Assembly: GCA_037367405.1 (NCBI GenBank)
Contig: JAZKJV010011614.1
Location: 186,001-250,000, forward strand
DNA from: Ottelia alismoides
Taxonomy: Eukaryota > Streptophyta > Magnoliopsida > Alismatales > Hydrocharitaceae
Direction: 5' to 3'
DNA length: 64,000 nucleotides
The notes beneath the pieces were generated by a model that was not told where the DNA came from, did no database searches, and saw only the letters and a list, made by a program, of their open reading frames with translations. How positions within the stretch are numbered: the first letter of the stretch is position 1; every line of letters begins with the position of its first letter. Below, in pieces: positions 11,173-22,379 of the stretch. The translations under genes were made by a program, and so were the position numbers.

Positions 11173-12399
11173 GGGATATTTACACCCATAACCTTGAGTA
11201 GTTTCATAATTACCCAGGAACCCTCAATAATCAGGAATTACATCCATAATCCCAAATAATCCTTAACCTTTACATGGTATAACCCTGTGTTAATTTCTGT
11301 CTTAATTCCTTGTTAACTCTGACGGAAAAAGTCATATGTGGACCATTTTGTCCTTCGAAACACATCATGTTTATAACATGATGCCATTCTGTCAAACAAG
11401 ATGATGGCTCCCTCTTCCAGGCAAGCCTCAAGGCCTTCCGCTCGTCCCCGGCAAGCTACCCCCTCCGCCTGCGTCTCCGCCGCATGCGAGCTCCGTGCAT
11501 GGGTGAACCAAAATGGGTTAAAACCCCGCTTTGATTTTTCATTTACTGGATTTTATACCAATAAAATTTATTGAATAAATGATGTCGGTACATTTATGAT
11601 AAATCAAGGGGATGATTATTTTGAAAATTCAAACGAACAAAGAATTTCAATCTTGTCTGCTAAAAAAAAACAATTCCCACAAACAATCAAACTTCAACCC
11701 CGTGTTAATCCCGTTCCATTTTCCGGTCTCTTGTTCTTTTATCCAAAAAACTCCTATATAAATCTAACGAAAGCTAAAACCACAATCTTCGAATCCCCAA
11801 TCCATCCAATTGCAACCGCCGATCCGCACGTTATCCTGTGTACGGGACTCGTACGAGAAGGGACGCAACGGGATGGCGTGCGACGAAAGGATGATATCGT
11901 ATTGGAGCCTTGGGAGGGGGTTCGCCTTTCCGACGAGGAGAGGTGACAGTGAGGAGGACTAGTTGGAGATGTTGCGATCCCTGGCACAGAGAAAGCTCGC
12001 CAACATGGTGGTGCTGAAGAGCCAGAGTGCCCCGGCGACGGGGAGGATTGACGAAGAGGAGGGAGCCGTGGGATCAGGATCGGGAGGCATGGCGAATCCG
12101 AGGAGTAGGAGCTGTGCAATGCCCACTATCTTCGAGGGCGAGATCATGGAGGTTGGGGTTTGAGCCTAGGTCGAGCCCCCTCCCCCTGGACCTTTTCCTC
12201 TTTTTATGGATCAATCTCAGTTGTTAGATCACTGATTGATTAGATTAACTCAGCCATCTGATTGAGTTAACAGACTAAATTAATGGAAGTTTATGGGTGT
12301 AAAACAGAGCGGTTATTCGAGGTTCTGGATGTAATTCGTGATTATTGAGGGTTTCTGAGTAATTACGAAATTACTCAGGGTTATGGGTGTAAATATCCC
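11173..12399. mobile_element. Pack-MULE-like Mutator element 2
   Basis: The ends start GGGATATTTACACCCATAAC and the two roughly 75-bp arms (11173-11247 and 12325-12399) match at about 90%. They belong to the same TIR family as element 1. The cargo, about 11400-12230, is GC-rich and different from that of element 1. The matching place in the 5' LTR of B, near 33530, is uninterrupted, which proves insertion after the two LTRs formed. The flanking 9-mers are TTTTATTAA and a shifted TTTTATCTA, an imperfect duplication. No transposase or recognisable protein is seen in the cargo. Confidence 0.85.
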
Positions 12400-13193
12400 T
12401 TTTTATCTATTTACAAGTATTAACATAGGTATTTTACCTATATATTTATGCGTATTTTTTATTTTGTGTTTTATTTGTAGTTTTAATACTTTCGTATGCT
12501 ATAAATAAAATTTAAAAATTATAAAAAAATAAAAAATAAAAATAGTAAAGAATAAATAAAAGTGAATATTTTATTCAGATATACTGTGTAATAGGGGTCC
12601 AAAACCTAAGTTTCACATATTAACTACAAAAATGTGAAACCACCTTCATTAAATAACTTATTAAAAGTTATATACAATTAGAGATGATTTTAATATATTT
12701 TGAGTTTTTATTTGGAAGATATGTGTCCGTGAACTTGGGATTTTGGAATCTTATTCAGAGTGTAAAAAGTACAAAGTGTATTGTTTTTGTATGAAATCAA
12801 TTTTGTATTTTTCTATATATTATTACCTACACCTTTTATGTAAAAGTTTCTTTATTTGATGAATAAATAATGAAAATAAAATAGACCATAAAAAGAATAA
12901 ATAAATGGGGTTTTAAATGGATTTATTGGCCCTTATCTGCCCCTACTTTATTCCTTATCGACCAAGTCCAAGATGCCTAGATCTCGGGATTCAGGGTCAT
13001 AAAATCTCTGATATTTTATTCTTTTTATTTTTTCTATATTCTTTAATTTTGGCATTATAAATAATATTTTATACATGATTTGTGCAACAAAGGATGGATA
13101 TTAATTCATGTAAATTAGAGGTATTTACATGCATTTACTAGGATTTTTAAGGCCAAAATGATAGAATAAAAGTGATGAAATAGAGATTCATCA

Positions 13194-13204
13194 CCCCCAT
13201 ATAG
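13194..13204 (-). promoter_or_regulatory. Element B: polypurine tract
   Basis: The minus strand reads CTATATGGGGG immediately before the LTR start TGATGAATC. In element C the matching site is AGTATAGGGGGA at 63418-63429. This is the expected primer for plus-strand DNA synthesis. Confidence 0.75.
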
Positions 13205-15661
13205 TTGCCTTTACCATCCCCAAGCAAACATTTATGCAATTAGTGCAGATAATGAAAATAAAGAAAAGAAAAAGAAAGAAAATGGATTAAATTTAATTAT
13301 CAAACTCGTCTTCACAAAATCAAAGTTTGGAGCTTAAGTCGGACCTTTAGAATTTTAGTATGGTCGGAACCTTATTGGAATCTGATTTGAAACATAACAA
13401 CCTTCGAGAATCCCAAAACTCTGCTCAAGTCTTCCCAATAGCCAGGTTAGAATACTTCAACTCATATGTAAACCCTTATGACCATGAATCTGACTTGTAC
13501 AATGTAGGTGATAGTGACTCCCCTCAACTGAAATGACAAAGAGACCGACTTCTCCAACACGATAACCCAGTGATTTCCCAACCCAACAACTCCCTCCTCA
13601 AGGAGCGGGGTATTCCCTTCTAATTTCATGTGGCAACCAACTCAATAGGAGGGGGTGAAGAGAATAATGGACGGTAGAAAGTGTAGCTACCTATCCTAGG
13701 ATGCATGACCAGTGTAGTCAAGTCATCCAGCTGTAGGCTCACATGATATGACTTTTGAAGCTCAAGCTTGCTTATTGACTTTACAAAAATATATACTCCG
13801 GCATACATTTTATTTTCAATCAAACATGCCCACTTTTTTGGAGTTTTTGTTTTTGTTTTTTTTGAAATATACAACAACATTTACAAAGGAGCTTTTCCTC
13901 TTGCGCCAGTCGACTATCCCTTTTTTGAAGCATTATTGCAACCCATACTCTCCTGTTTTTAGATATCACTATCATTGGACATGTTGGAGGTGCACTTCCC
14001 TCCCTAGACAAGGACAAATGTTTCCACTTGTGTGCGTCTCATATCGGAAAATCCAATCCTCTCACTACTCCAACTGAGTTGAGCCAAGTGAATGGTGCAG
14101 GTGTCCAAGTTAGGTCATTATCGACAAGAACTATGTGTGTGCTCCGAGATACTCTACTTAGACAGTCAAGAATCCATTGAATCGTCTCGTGATTCTCAAA
14201 GAATTAAGTCAACTAGATCTAAAGTACCTCAATTTCAGTTTATATTAGGTTCCTGTGATTAGGTAGATTTTAAGGTCCAACCAAGCTCCAATCTTCAGAT
14301 TTTACTTAGACTAGTTCAATTATCAAACTCAATCTGAAAAATACGAATGCTATGTAAATGCTATGTACAACGCAGAAAATATTTTTGTGCAGTAATTTTC
14401 GAACTTTTGAACTTTTTATGGAATTTTGAAAACGATGATGCACATGCATTTTTCGGTATTTTTCAAAAAGATTTTGCAAATGTTTTTGTTTTTTTACCCT
14501 TTTCAAATGTTTTTGTGATTTTTTGAAAATAAAAGATTTTGGATAAAAATAGATACAAATATTTACACGGGGATGCATCTTATATTAAAAAGTGTTGGGT
14601 TTTTTAAGATCTACAAGGGTTAAGTGATCATTTTAATAGAAATATTTATAGAGTTAATAAAGAATTTTAGTGCGATGTATATATTCCTCAAACTTATTTG
14701 AAAAATGATTTTTGCAAACAATTTTGAAAACTATAGTCCAAAATAATTTTTACAAAGAACTTTTACAAACATTTACAAACATTTGAAAATCATCTTGCAC
14801 AGGTTTTTCAAACAATATAGATAGATTTTTCAAAATATTTTTGCAACTATTTTCCAAACATTTACAAATAATTTTTCAAATATTTATTTCACACAAATAA
14901 AAGAAGTTTTACAAACAAAATATTTTTACAAAGGTTGAAAATATTTGACAAAATAATTTTCAAAAAGATTTTCAAACTATTTTTTCAAATATTTTGCAAA
15001 AGTGTTTTATCCTGATTTATTAATCAGCACACACATAAAGAATTCGAGGAATAATATGCATCTTTTTATTAATTGTTTCTAATGAATTTCCTGATATATG
15101 TATAGTATTTATAAAAGTACTTTAGCCTTAATTATTATTTAAAATACAAAAGTATGAGTTATGGATAAAGTATATATGCAATATATACGACCCCCTTTAC
15201 TTAGCTTGAGCTATGATTTCATAGATCAGAGAAAAAAAGAAAAGACATAACTCGTACTGAGTATAGAAAAGTCTTAAACAATAAAGGAATAAGGAATGAA
15301 TAAATGAATGAGAACTCAATAGTTTCCCCTGTACTTAGGATCAAATAATCTTATGTATATCAGACTGTACACAAGGTAGGGAGGGTTAAGGTTGGGAATG
15401 AATAGATAATAGTTAGACTGTCTCCCCCTATACTTAGGGTAAGATATTCCTAAGTATAGACGAGAAGAGGAGACATGGGAGAGGATCAAAGAATGAAATA
15501 ACTCGGGGTGTACACCCCGTATACTTAGGACAAAGTACATCCTAAGTAGAATACTGATAAAAAGGGGTGATACACATATACACAAACATTCTTATTTTTT
15601 TTGAATAACAAAAAATGAAAACAAAAAGAAGAAAAGATGAAAATATGAAAGCTTAGAGGAA
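13205..15661 (-). other. Element B: non-coding region between pol and 3' LTR
   Basis: This stretch is collinear with 60903-63417 of element C. No env-like gene is recognised in this position. The segment nearest pol (15183-15560) holds the decayed hairpin array described in the findings. The middle (14300-15010) is rich in TTTTGAAAA-like words, and 13620-14180 is well conserved with 62440-63010 of C. Confidence 0.7.
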
Positions 15662-16865
15662 CTATTTTTGGGTCGCATTATCTGAATCTTGTGATGCTAC
15701 TACTGTTGTGGATGTATCTTCAATGTGCAGTACATGTATAGAGTCGACAACAACCAAGAAAGTGTCATGCTCGAGGTATGGCTTCAGTAGCTGAACATTG
15801 ACGACAAATGATTGTGCGTTAGGAGACAATTCTGATATCACAATATTTCCGTTGTTATGTACTTCTTGATCTTTGAATGGCCCTGCCCATTTGCTCTTTA
15901 ATTTGCACAGGAAGATCTTCAACTTTGCATAGAATAACCACACTTTCTATCCAATCACAAACGATTTTCGTCTGATGTGCTGTGATGCCAGCATTTAACC
16001 TTCTCCTTATACATTAAGGCATTATCATATGCATAATATCGGAATTCCAGGAGTTTGTTCATATCATCTTTCCTCTTCTGACCACCTTGTTGTGAGTCCA
16101 AATTGCAAATGTTAACTACCCACAATAATTTGTGAATCGACTCCACTAGCAGGTGGCATGGCTTCCCATATATAAGACAATAGGGCGACATGCCCAACGA
16201 AGACTTGTAAACGGTTCTGTATGCCCAAAGGACTGAGTCCAAAAGCTAGGACCAATTTTCCTCTCCGCTTGACTAGCTTCTAAAGTATCAACTTAATTTT
16301 CTCTGTTGGATAATTCTGCCATACCATTGGTCTGAGGATGGTAAGGAGATGCGACTCTGTGCTCGATGCCATACTCCTTTGTTAATTTCTTAACATCTCT
16401 CTTAATAAGGTGACTACCCTCATCTGATATCAATATCTCAGTATCTCTGGAATATCGAACCGTGAGATGATATTTTCTTTCAGAAAGCTACACACTATAC
16501 GATTGTCTGTGGCTCGAGCAGGGATAACTTCAGCCCAACGACTCAAACAATCAACGACAATAAGGATGTGCTCGTATCCCTGACTGTTAGGGAAGGGTCC
16601 CATGAAGTCAATTCCCAAGAATCGAATACATTGTCTATCTGAATGAACTTCAGGGGCATGAAGTCTTTAGCTGTAAGGGTTCCTTTCAATAGCTGACAAT
16701 TAATGCAGTGTTTGTTGAATGCTGCGGCATCCTTAAATAGTGTGCGCCACCAGAGGTCACACTGCAATACTTTTGCTACCATTCTATATACAGAGTGGTG
16801 TCCTCTAGATTCGAGTGAGTAAAAATGCTCAAGGACACTATGATGCTCCTCTTGAGGGATGCACT
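15662..16865 (-). pseudogene. Element B: decayed integrase
   Basis: Integrase joins element cDNA to the chromosome. Read on the minus strand from 16865, the pieces are: a zinc-binding region with a GHHS motif near 16800 and a CINCQ motif near 16700; the core start WELTSW in place of the usual WGIDFMGPF, with an intact GIDFMGPFP in an overlapping frame at 16590-16618; a PQTNGMAELSNRE block near 16300 that keeps the catalytic glutamate; and the C-terminal segment at 15662-15943 with KSKWAGPF. Several frameshifts and stops separate these blocks. Element C has the same order at 59623-60902. Confidence 0.8.
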
Positions 16866-17039
16866 GTCTCTAAATACAATCTGCACCTTCCTTGAATAGA
16901 AATGGATCTTCCCATTGGTAGAAATGGATGATTGACAATAATTTGTTCTTTCGAATCTTCATCCATTCATGTGGGACTGCGCCTGAGACGGAGTAGTTGA
17001 TAATATCATCATACCGAGGGAGTGAATCACAACCATAAT

Positions 17040-17488
17040 TGATTCGTCAAGAAAGGTGTCTGTGATATGTGCGTTGATCAGTGGAGGATCTTGATGCTCA
17101 ATTCTCTTCTACCACATTCTAAACCCCAGGTTTGTCTTTGATTTCCAACTCGAACTCCTGGAGGAGAAGGATCCATCTAAGTCTAGGCTTGGCATCCTTC
17201 TTCTGCTATAGGTATCAGATAACAGAGTGGTTAGTATAAATAGTGACTTTTGATCTAAGGAGATAGAATCTGAACTTCTAAATGATGAGTACCGTAGCCA
17301 ACAATTCTTTTTTCGTGACAGTGTAATATCTATGGGCTTCATCTAGTGTTTTATTGACAAAATGAATGGCATACGACACCTTGTCCTTTCTTTGTCCTAA
17401 AACAACCCCAATGCAAAATATGACGCATCCGTCATGATCTCAAAAGGAAGAAACCAATCTGGCGGATGTAGGACTATAGCTTGAGTGA
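17040..17488 (-). pseudogene. Element B: decayed RNase H domain
   Basis: Minus-strand translation gives the Ty3/gypsy RNase H block: a YYTVTKKELLA motif near 17310, a YLLRSKVTIYTNHS motif near 17250, a KDAKPRLRWILLLQEFELEI motif near 17160 and a DKPGV end near 17110. At least four stop codons interrupt it. RNase H removes the RNA strand during reverse transcription. It joins the RT domain directly, as in C. Confidence 0.75.
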
Positions 17489-18632
17489 TTAGCTCTTTAG
17501 CTGATTGAATGATAGGAGAACTTGTTGGTCAACATTGAATTCAATCTCCTTGCACAATAATTCTGTAAGAGGTCGGGCGATGCATCTGAAATCACAGATG
17601 AACCATCTGTAGAATCCTACATGCTCCAGAAATGACATCACATTTTTGACTATCTGAGATGGATCTAGATTGGCAATCACATCCACCTTTTCTGGGTCAA
17701 CTTCCATGCCATGTTTGGAAACGAGTGACCCAACACAATCCCGTCTGTGACCATGAAGTGGCTCTTTTCCCATGATAACACTAGATTGACTTCACGACAT
17801 TTCTGAAGCACTCTATCTAGGTGCTCAAGACAAGAATCGAAGCTGTCACCATAGATGGATAAGTCATCCATGAACACCTCGAGAAAACTGCCTACCGTCT
17901 CGACAAAAATGGCAAGCATACATCTCTAGAATGTCGCTGGTGCGTTGCACCTCCAAAGGGCATTCTTCTGAACGCATAAGTGCTGAACGGGCAAGTGAAG
18001 ATCATTTTCTCTTGATCTTTAGGGGCGATTGCCACTTGGTTGTACATGGAGTACCCATCCAGAAAGCAGAAGAACTCCATGCCAACCAATCTTTCCAATA
18101 CTTAATCAATGAACGACAAGGGGAAGTGGTCCTTCTTAGTTGTGACATTCAGACAGCGATAGTCAACACACAAATGCCAAGATATTCGAATAGATATCTC
18201 CTCTACTCTGTCATTTGTAACCACAGTAAGATTTGATTTCTTCGAAACTGTGTGCAGTGGCCTCACCCATCTGGAGTTGAAGATGGGATAAATGAAGCAT
18301 GCACCACACCATTTCGTGATTTCTTTCATGATGACGTCCCTCATATTTGAGTTCAGTCTTCTTTGAAACTCTTAGGGCAGCTTGGTATCTTCTTCCAAAT
18401 AGATGTGGTGTGAGCACAGAGAAGGATTTATCATGGGGAGATCTGAAAAATGCCAACCAAGTGCCTTGCGGCTTTTCTCTAGAACCTCGAGGAGTCGAGA
18501 TTCTTGCTCTAGGAACAGCCTGCTGCTGCTGATGGCCAGATGCATGTTATCTGTTCCTGCAAGGAAAGCATACTTGAGGCATGTCAGAAGTGGCTCTAAT
18601 TCAAGTTCTAATTTGACCGTCTTCTCGATCAC
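17489..18632 (-). pseudogene. Element B: decayed reverse transcriptase
   Basis: Reverse transcriptase copies element RNA into DNA. The minus strand keeps these blocks in order: SLCSHHIYLEED near 18400, DVIMKEITKW near 18340, LCVDYRCLN near 18150, FCFLDGYSMYNQVAIAP near 18050, CPFSTYAFRRMPFG near 17970, the catalytic LEVFMDDLSIYGD near 17870, LSWEKSHFMV near 17770 and HVGFYRWFI near 17610. The catalytic FMDD is intact, but the reading frame shifts at about 17900, 17950 and 18100. The FMDD variant and the sequence around it are the same as in element C. Confidence 0.85.
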
Positions 18633-19653
18633 TTATCAAACTGTGCTGGTTGGAGGATGATCTGCTTGAACTCTGGAGGTAGTGCTGACCTCGTGTCTTG
18701 CAAATCTTCTGATGATGTGACAAACATATCTGCAATGAACTCATTGTGTTCTGGCTGGAGTGACTCATCTGAATCAAAGAGATGCATCAACAAATTGTAT
18801 CCTATTTCTCAAGTGTCGTCGGAGGTTGCATGGGCTGTACTTTCTAGATCTCCTATAGAGAGAGGATTTCTTATGTTCGTAGGTCATTCAAAGAGAATGG
18901 TTTGTCTCTAATCTATGCAATGAAGTCACAATCTGCTTTAGGCGATGCTGCATGGCTTTCATTAGTTACGACTTTAGGCTCGCTGATTATGTCTATTTTA
19001 ACTCTGTTGTTGCTTGAGATGAAAGTGATCTTTACAGATCCATAATCAACTACAGCCTCTGCAGTGCGCAAGAATGGCCAACCTAGAATAATTGGAGTCT
19101 GGAGTAAGGATGCAAAGGAGTCCATGTCAAGGACTACAAAATCGACTGGAAACTGCATGTCCCACACCTTTACCACAACGTCTTCCAAAAGACCTTGAAA
19201 TCGCTTAATGGATCGATCAACAAACTAAAGGATCATTTGTGTCCGCTTGAGAGGACCTAGACTGAATTCTTGCAATAATGAATATGATAGGAGGTTGATG
19301 GAAGAACTGCTTTCAAGCAAGGTTCTCTCAAATACTTGATCAAAAATCTCATAATTGATCAAAGGTGCTCCTTTTTCTTGTTTCTTTTGTGGGAGATTGC
19401 TGATGGCTACGACTGTGGCCATGGTAAGGACATGCTTATATACATATTGGCTTCTTTTGTTATGTGCTGGATGACGCTTGTTGGTACATGCCTCCTTCAA
19501 ACCTTTCTTTACAATGGACATGTATTCCACGACCTTCATCAATGTCATCTCAATAGTCAAATTATCAAGAATATCCACAACTCCAGGATCAGAAAATACA
19601 CTTTTCTTTTTTGCAAATTTTAGGATTTCTCTATTGCCTGAAATCAAAAGCAT
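18633..19653 (-). pseudogene. Element B: decayed aspartic protease
   Basis: The protease cuts the Gag-Pol polyprotein. The region 19225-19400 on the minus strand encodes LLESSSSINLLSYSLL, which aligns with LLDSGSSINLLPAALL of element C. The catalytic Asp-Ser-Gly has become Glu-Ser-Ser, so the enzyme would be dead even if read through. A second block at 18913-19188 (FPVDFVVLDMD and PIILGWPFLRTAEAVVD) matches the second half of the protease domain. The stretch 18633-18912 is the linker to RT and has no recognised domain. Confidence 0.8.
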
Positions 19654-22379
19654 TGTTCTTATTTACAAAAAAATTCTTGTCCACAATATTCTATATATCC
19701 GGATTACAAAAAGGAGTACAAGCTGGAGATGAGGATGCTGGTGCAGGTGGACAAGTAAAAGGCGTTGCCTCTGCTTTGTCGGCTGGCGTAGGATTGACTG
19801 TTGCTGGAGGCTCCTCTATGGATGGCATGACTTCACATTGGCTGCAAACATCTTTTTGGGCTTTTTGAATTTTCTATTTTTGTTGTTTTTGTTGTTGTTG
19901 GTGGAAATGGATGGCAGCTGGCATGGATCCTCCTCCTTCTTCTTCCTCACCCGTCCCTGTAGCTGGCGTGGCTGATGCAGAAGATGATGATTCACCTATC
20001 AAATCTTTATTCTTACCATTGCTTGAGGCAGATGGAGGTAAAGTCCTATCGCTCCTGAGAGTGACAACATTAGATAAAGTAATATTACAATCATCTGACT
20101 TACATGCATAAACTGGACATCACATTCTACATGCTCTTTTCTTTTAAAGCTATTACGATTTGCTTTGACCTGTGCTAGAATGGATGTTTTTGTGGCATTC
20201 AGGTCGTCTAGCTTCTTTGTCATCTTTGCTAGGCCTTTCACAAGTTGGGCCATGCAATCAAGGTAGGGTTCATAGGACTTGCCTCAGAAGGTTCAACGTG
20301 TAGACCACATTGTTGCTGATTGTTTGTGGGCTGAGGTTGAGACTGTTGATGGTAATGAGGAGGTGGAGGGAGCTGGTACTACCGATATGAAGGAGGAGGG
20401 TAGTGCTCAGTCGTGGCAGAAATCCCGTTGGACACTGATTTTCAGTTGTGTACTTGTAGTATGGTTGTGGCTAGCAGTTCTGTGGCTATGAATACTGCTG
20501 ATTATTCCTCTAATAACTTTGGTACTGTTGAGGATGGTGATACTGAGGTGGAGGTTGAGAGGATTGTTGATAACAACCACCTTAAGGTTGGTGGTAAGCC
20601 CAGTTGGATGGTGGCTAGCCCTGTGAGTGTCTAGTAGGACGGTCTAGCTGTGCATCATTACTCCATACATCATTGACTTCCTGAATTATTGGGGGTGGTG
20701 GGAATGCTAGATCGAAAGGTGCAACAGGCCCTGTTCGGGTGCCTGCACATAGTACATGTGCTAGACTGCTGGTGGCTACTGACTCGACTGAGGCTGTTGT
20801 TGTGATGATGGCTTCTCCTTCTTCTCAGTAGGAGTCTTTAAAGATGGTGTTACCGACTGAATATAATTGATGGTGCTCACCAACAACTCTAATTGCTTGG
20901 TGATCTGATCCAGCTTGTTTAAGTGTTCCGTCCCCTTTTCGATCACAACAAGCTTTTTGAGATCCTGTAACTGTTTATCAATAATGTCAACCTTCGAGAG
21001 AAGGCCCCTGATGATAATGAGGTTGGATCTCGCATCTCTCTCCACCTCACAAGACGTTTCCATGTGCACTAGTCTCTGAAGGATCTTCGGTTATTTATGA
21101 TATGCACGGGATGAAGAGAGGGCTGCCTCTCCTTCGGCCATTTCTTCAAAGATACTCAAGAATACATCTTCATCCTTGTTAAAATGAAATCCCACACATG
21201 CTGTGTTGATGAGCCTTTGGCTCTCTACATTCAGTCTCATGTAAAAGTGTTGGACCAAACTGGTCCTTGGTATCTCATGATGGGGGCACTTTTCTTACAT
21301 GTCTGTGAATTACTCTCAAGCTTCATGAATAGTTTTGTGGGCACACTGGGAGAAGTTACTCATCATGGCTCACATATGGTTGAGCCAACCAAGATGATAG
21401 AGTTTGTGAAGGAAGGAATATTTCAGTTCCTCCTACGTCGTCACAACCTTTCCCAAATGATTGACCTAGTATATGACCTTGTCTTGGAAACTGAAGGGGA
21501 ACATCGTCATCTTCACTAGGTCTAAAGGAACATTGGGGTAGTGGGAAGTTTGGCATATGCACGAGAACTACTGCAGTTGATTGTACAGCTCCTCGCTGGT
21601 GTTCTCATGGAATGATGGTAGAAGAGCCAGGACCTAAGGCTTGAGCTCAAAGTAAGCGTGTACCAATGGAATGAGAATCCACTCGATCATCTGGCTGTCT
21701 CTAGAATTGTATATCTCATTCAGTGTAGGTTTCTGCCTTCCTTATTCCTGGTTCTTCCTTATCAGGGTCATCATGGGGTCCGTCTCTTCCTCCTCCTCTG
21801 GCTCGTCTATTCATCACATCATTCATCATATCTTGAAATACAGTCTATGCTAGGGCCTGCTTGGTTAGTTGCTGCTAGATGGCTTGTATGGATGCTAGCA
21901 ACTGAGCATTCACATGGTTCTGATATGGCATCTGTCCCTGCTCAGGTTGGGGAGGCTATTTCCCCTTTCCCTTTCCTTGGGGAGCCATTTATGGGCCTGA
22001 GTCTGAGGAGATGAATTCTGTGTTGGGATATGGGACTAAGGCTGTCTTATATCTGAAATATTAAAGAATCCCAATCAGACCACTTGAAATTGAATCCCAG
22101 CTGCCAAGATGAATATGGAATTAGGGTCAATACCAGAGTGTTGTAAATGAAACATATGTAGACTAAAATCGACTTCCATTCAAAACGGTGAATGTGGGAC
22201 AAAACTGATCCTGCTTTATTGGGTGGTTAAAGAAAAGAAGATGAGGAGTTTGGAGATCAGCCTGCAAAGTCCATGCTGGGTTCTCAGGAATCGCCTCGAA
22301 TTATTGACGATGTTGAGTCTATGGAATCAATGTGGGCATCGACAGAGTACCGATTGAACCACCCATGGATTACCATCAT
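19654..22379 (-). pseudogene. Element B: decayed gag
   Basis: The likely start is the minus-strand ATG at 22379, whose product (HGWFNRYSVDAHIDSIDS) aligns with the gag start of A. The inner MAPQGKGKGK motif lies at 21988. The core domain is spread over 21185-21960 in broken frames. A charged, coiled-coil-like and Gln-rich segment of 97 residues is open at 20776-21069 and matches the end of the C gag open frame (KKLDRLE and QQPP blocks). Further pieces are at 19999-20253. No CCHC zinc knuckle is seen. Confidence 0.7.

Larger units (their letters stand above)
7800..13193 (-). mobile_element. Element B: 3' LTR (left end truncated)
   Basis: The right edge is the minus-strand start TGATGAATC directly behind a G-run PPT. 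From 8081 to 13193 it is collinear with 30501-34343 of the 5' LTR once the Pack-MULE is removed (about 3.88 kb against 3.84 kb). The block 7800-8080 matches 28720-28994, the tail of a preceding repeat unit, so this LTR also once carried at least two units. A TATA-like TCTATAAATAAAC on the minus strand is at 10393-10405. Confidence 0.8.

Noticed and set aside
13626..14077. Possible env-like gene at the expected position in B
   Set aside because: Open pieces are short, on both strands, and no membrane protein pattern is shared by B and C. Kept only as a conserved block in the findings.
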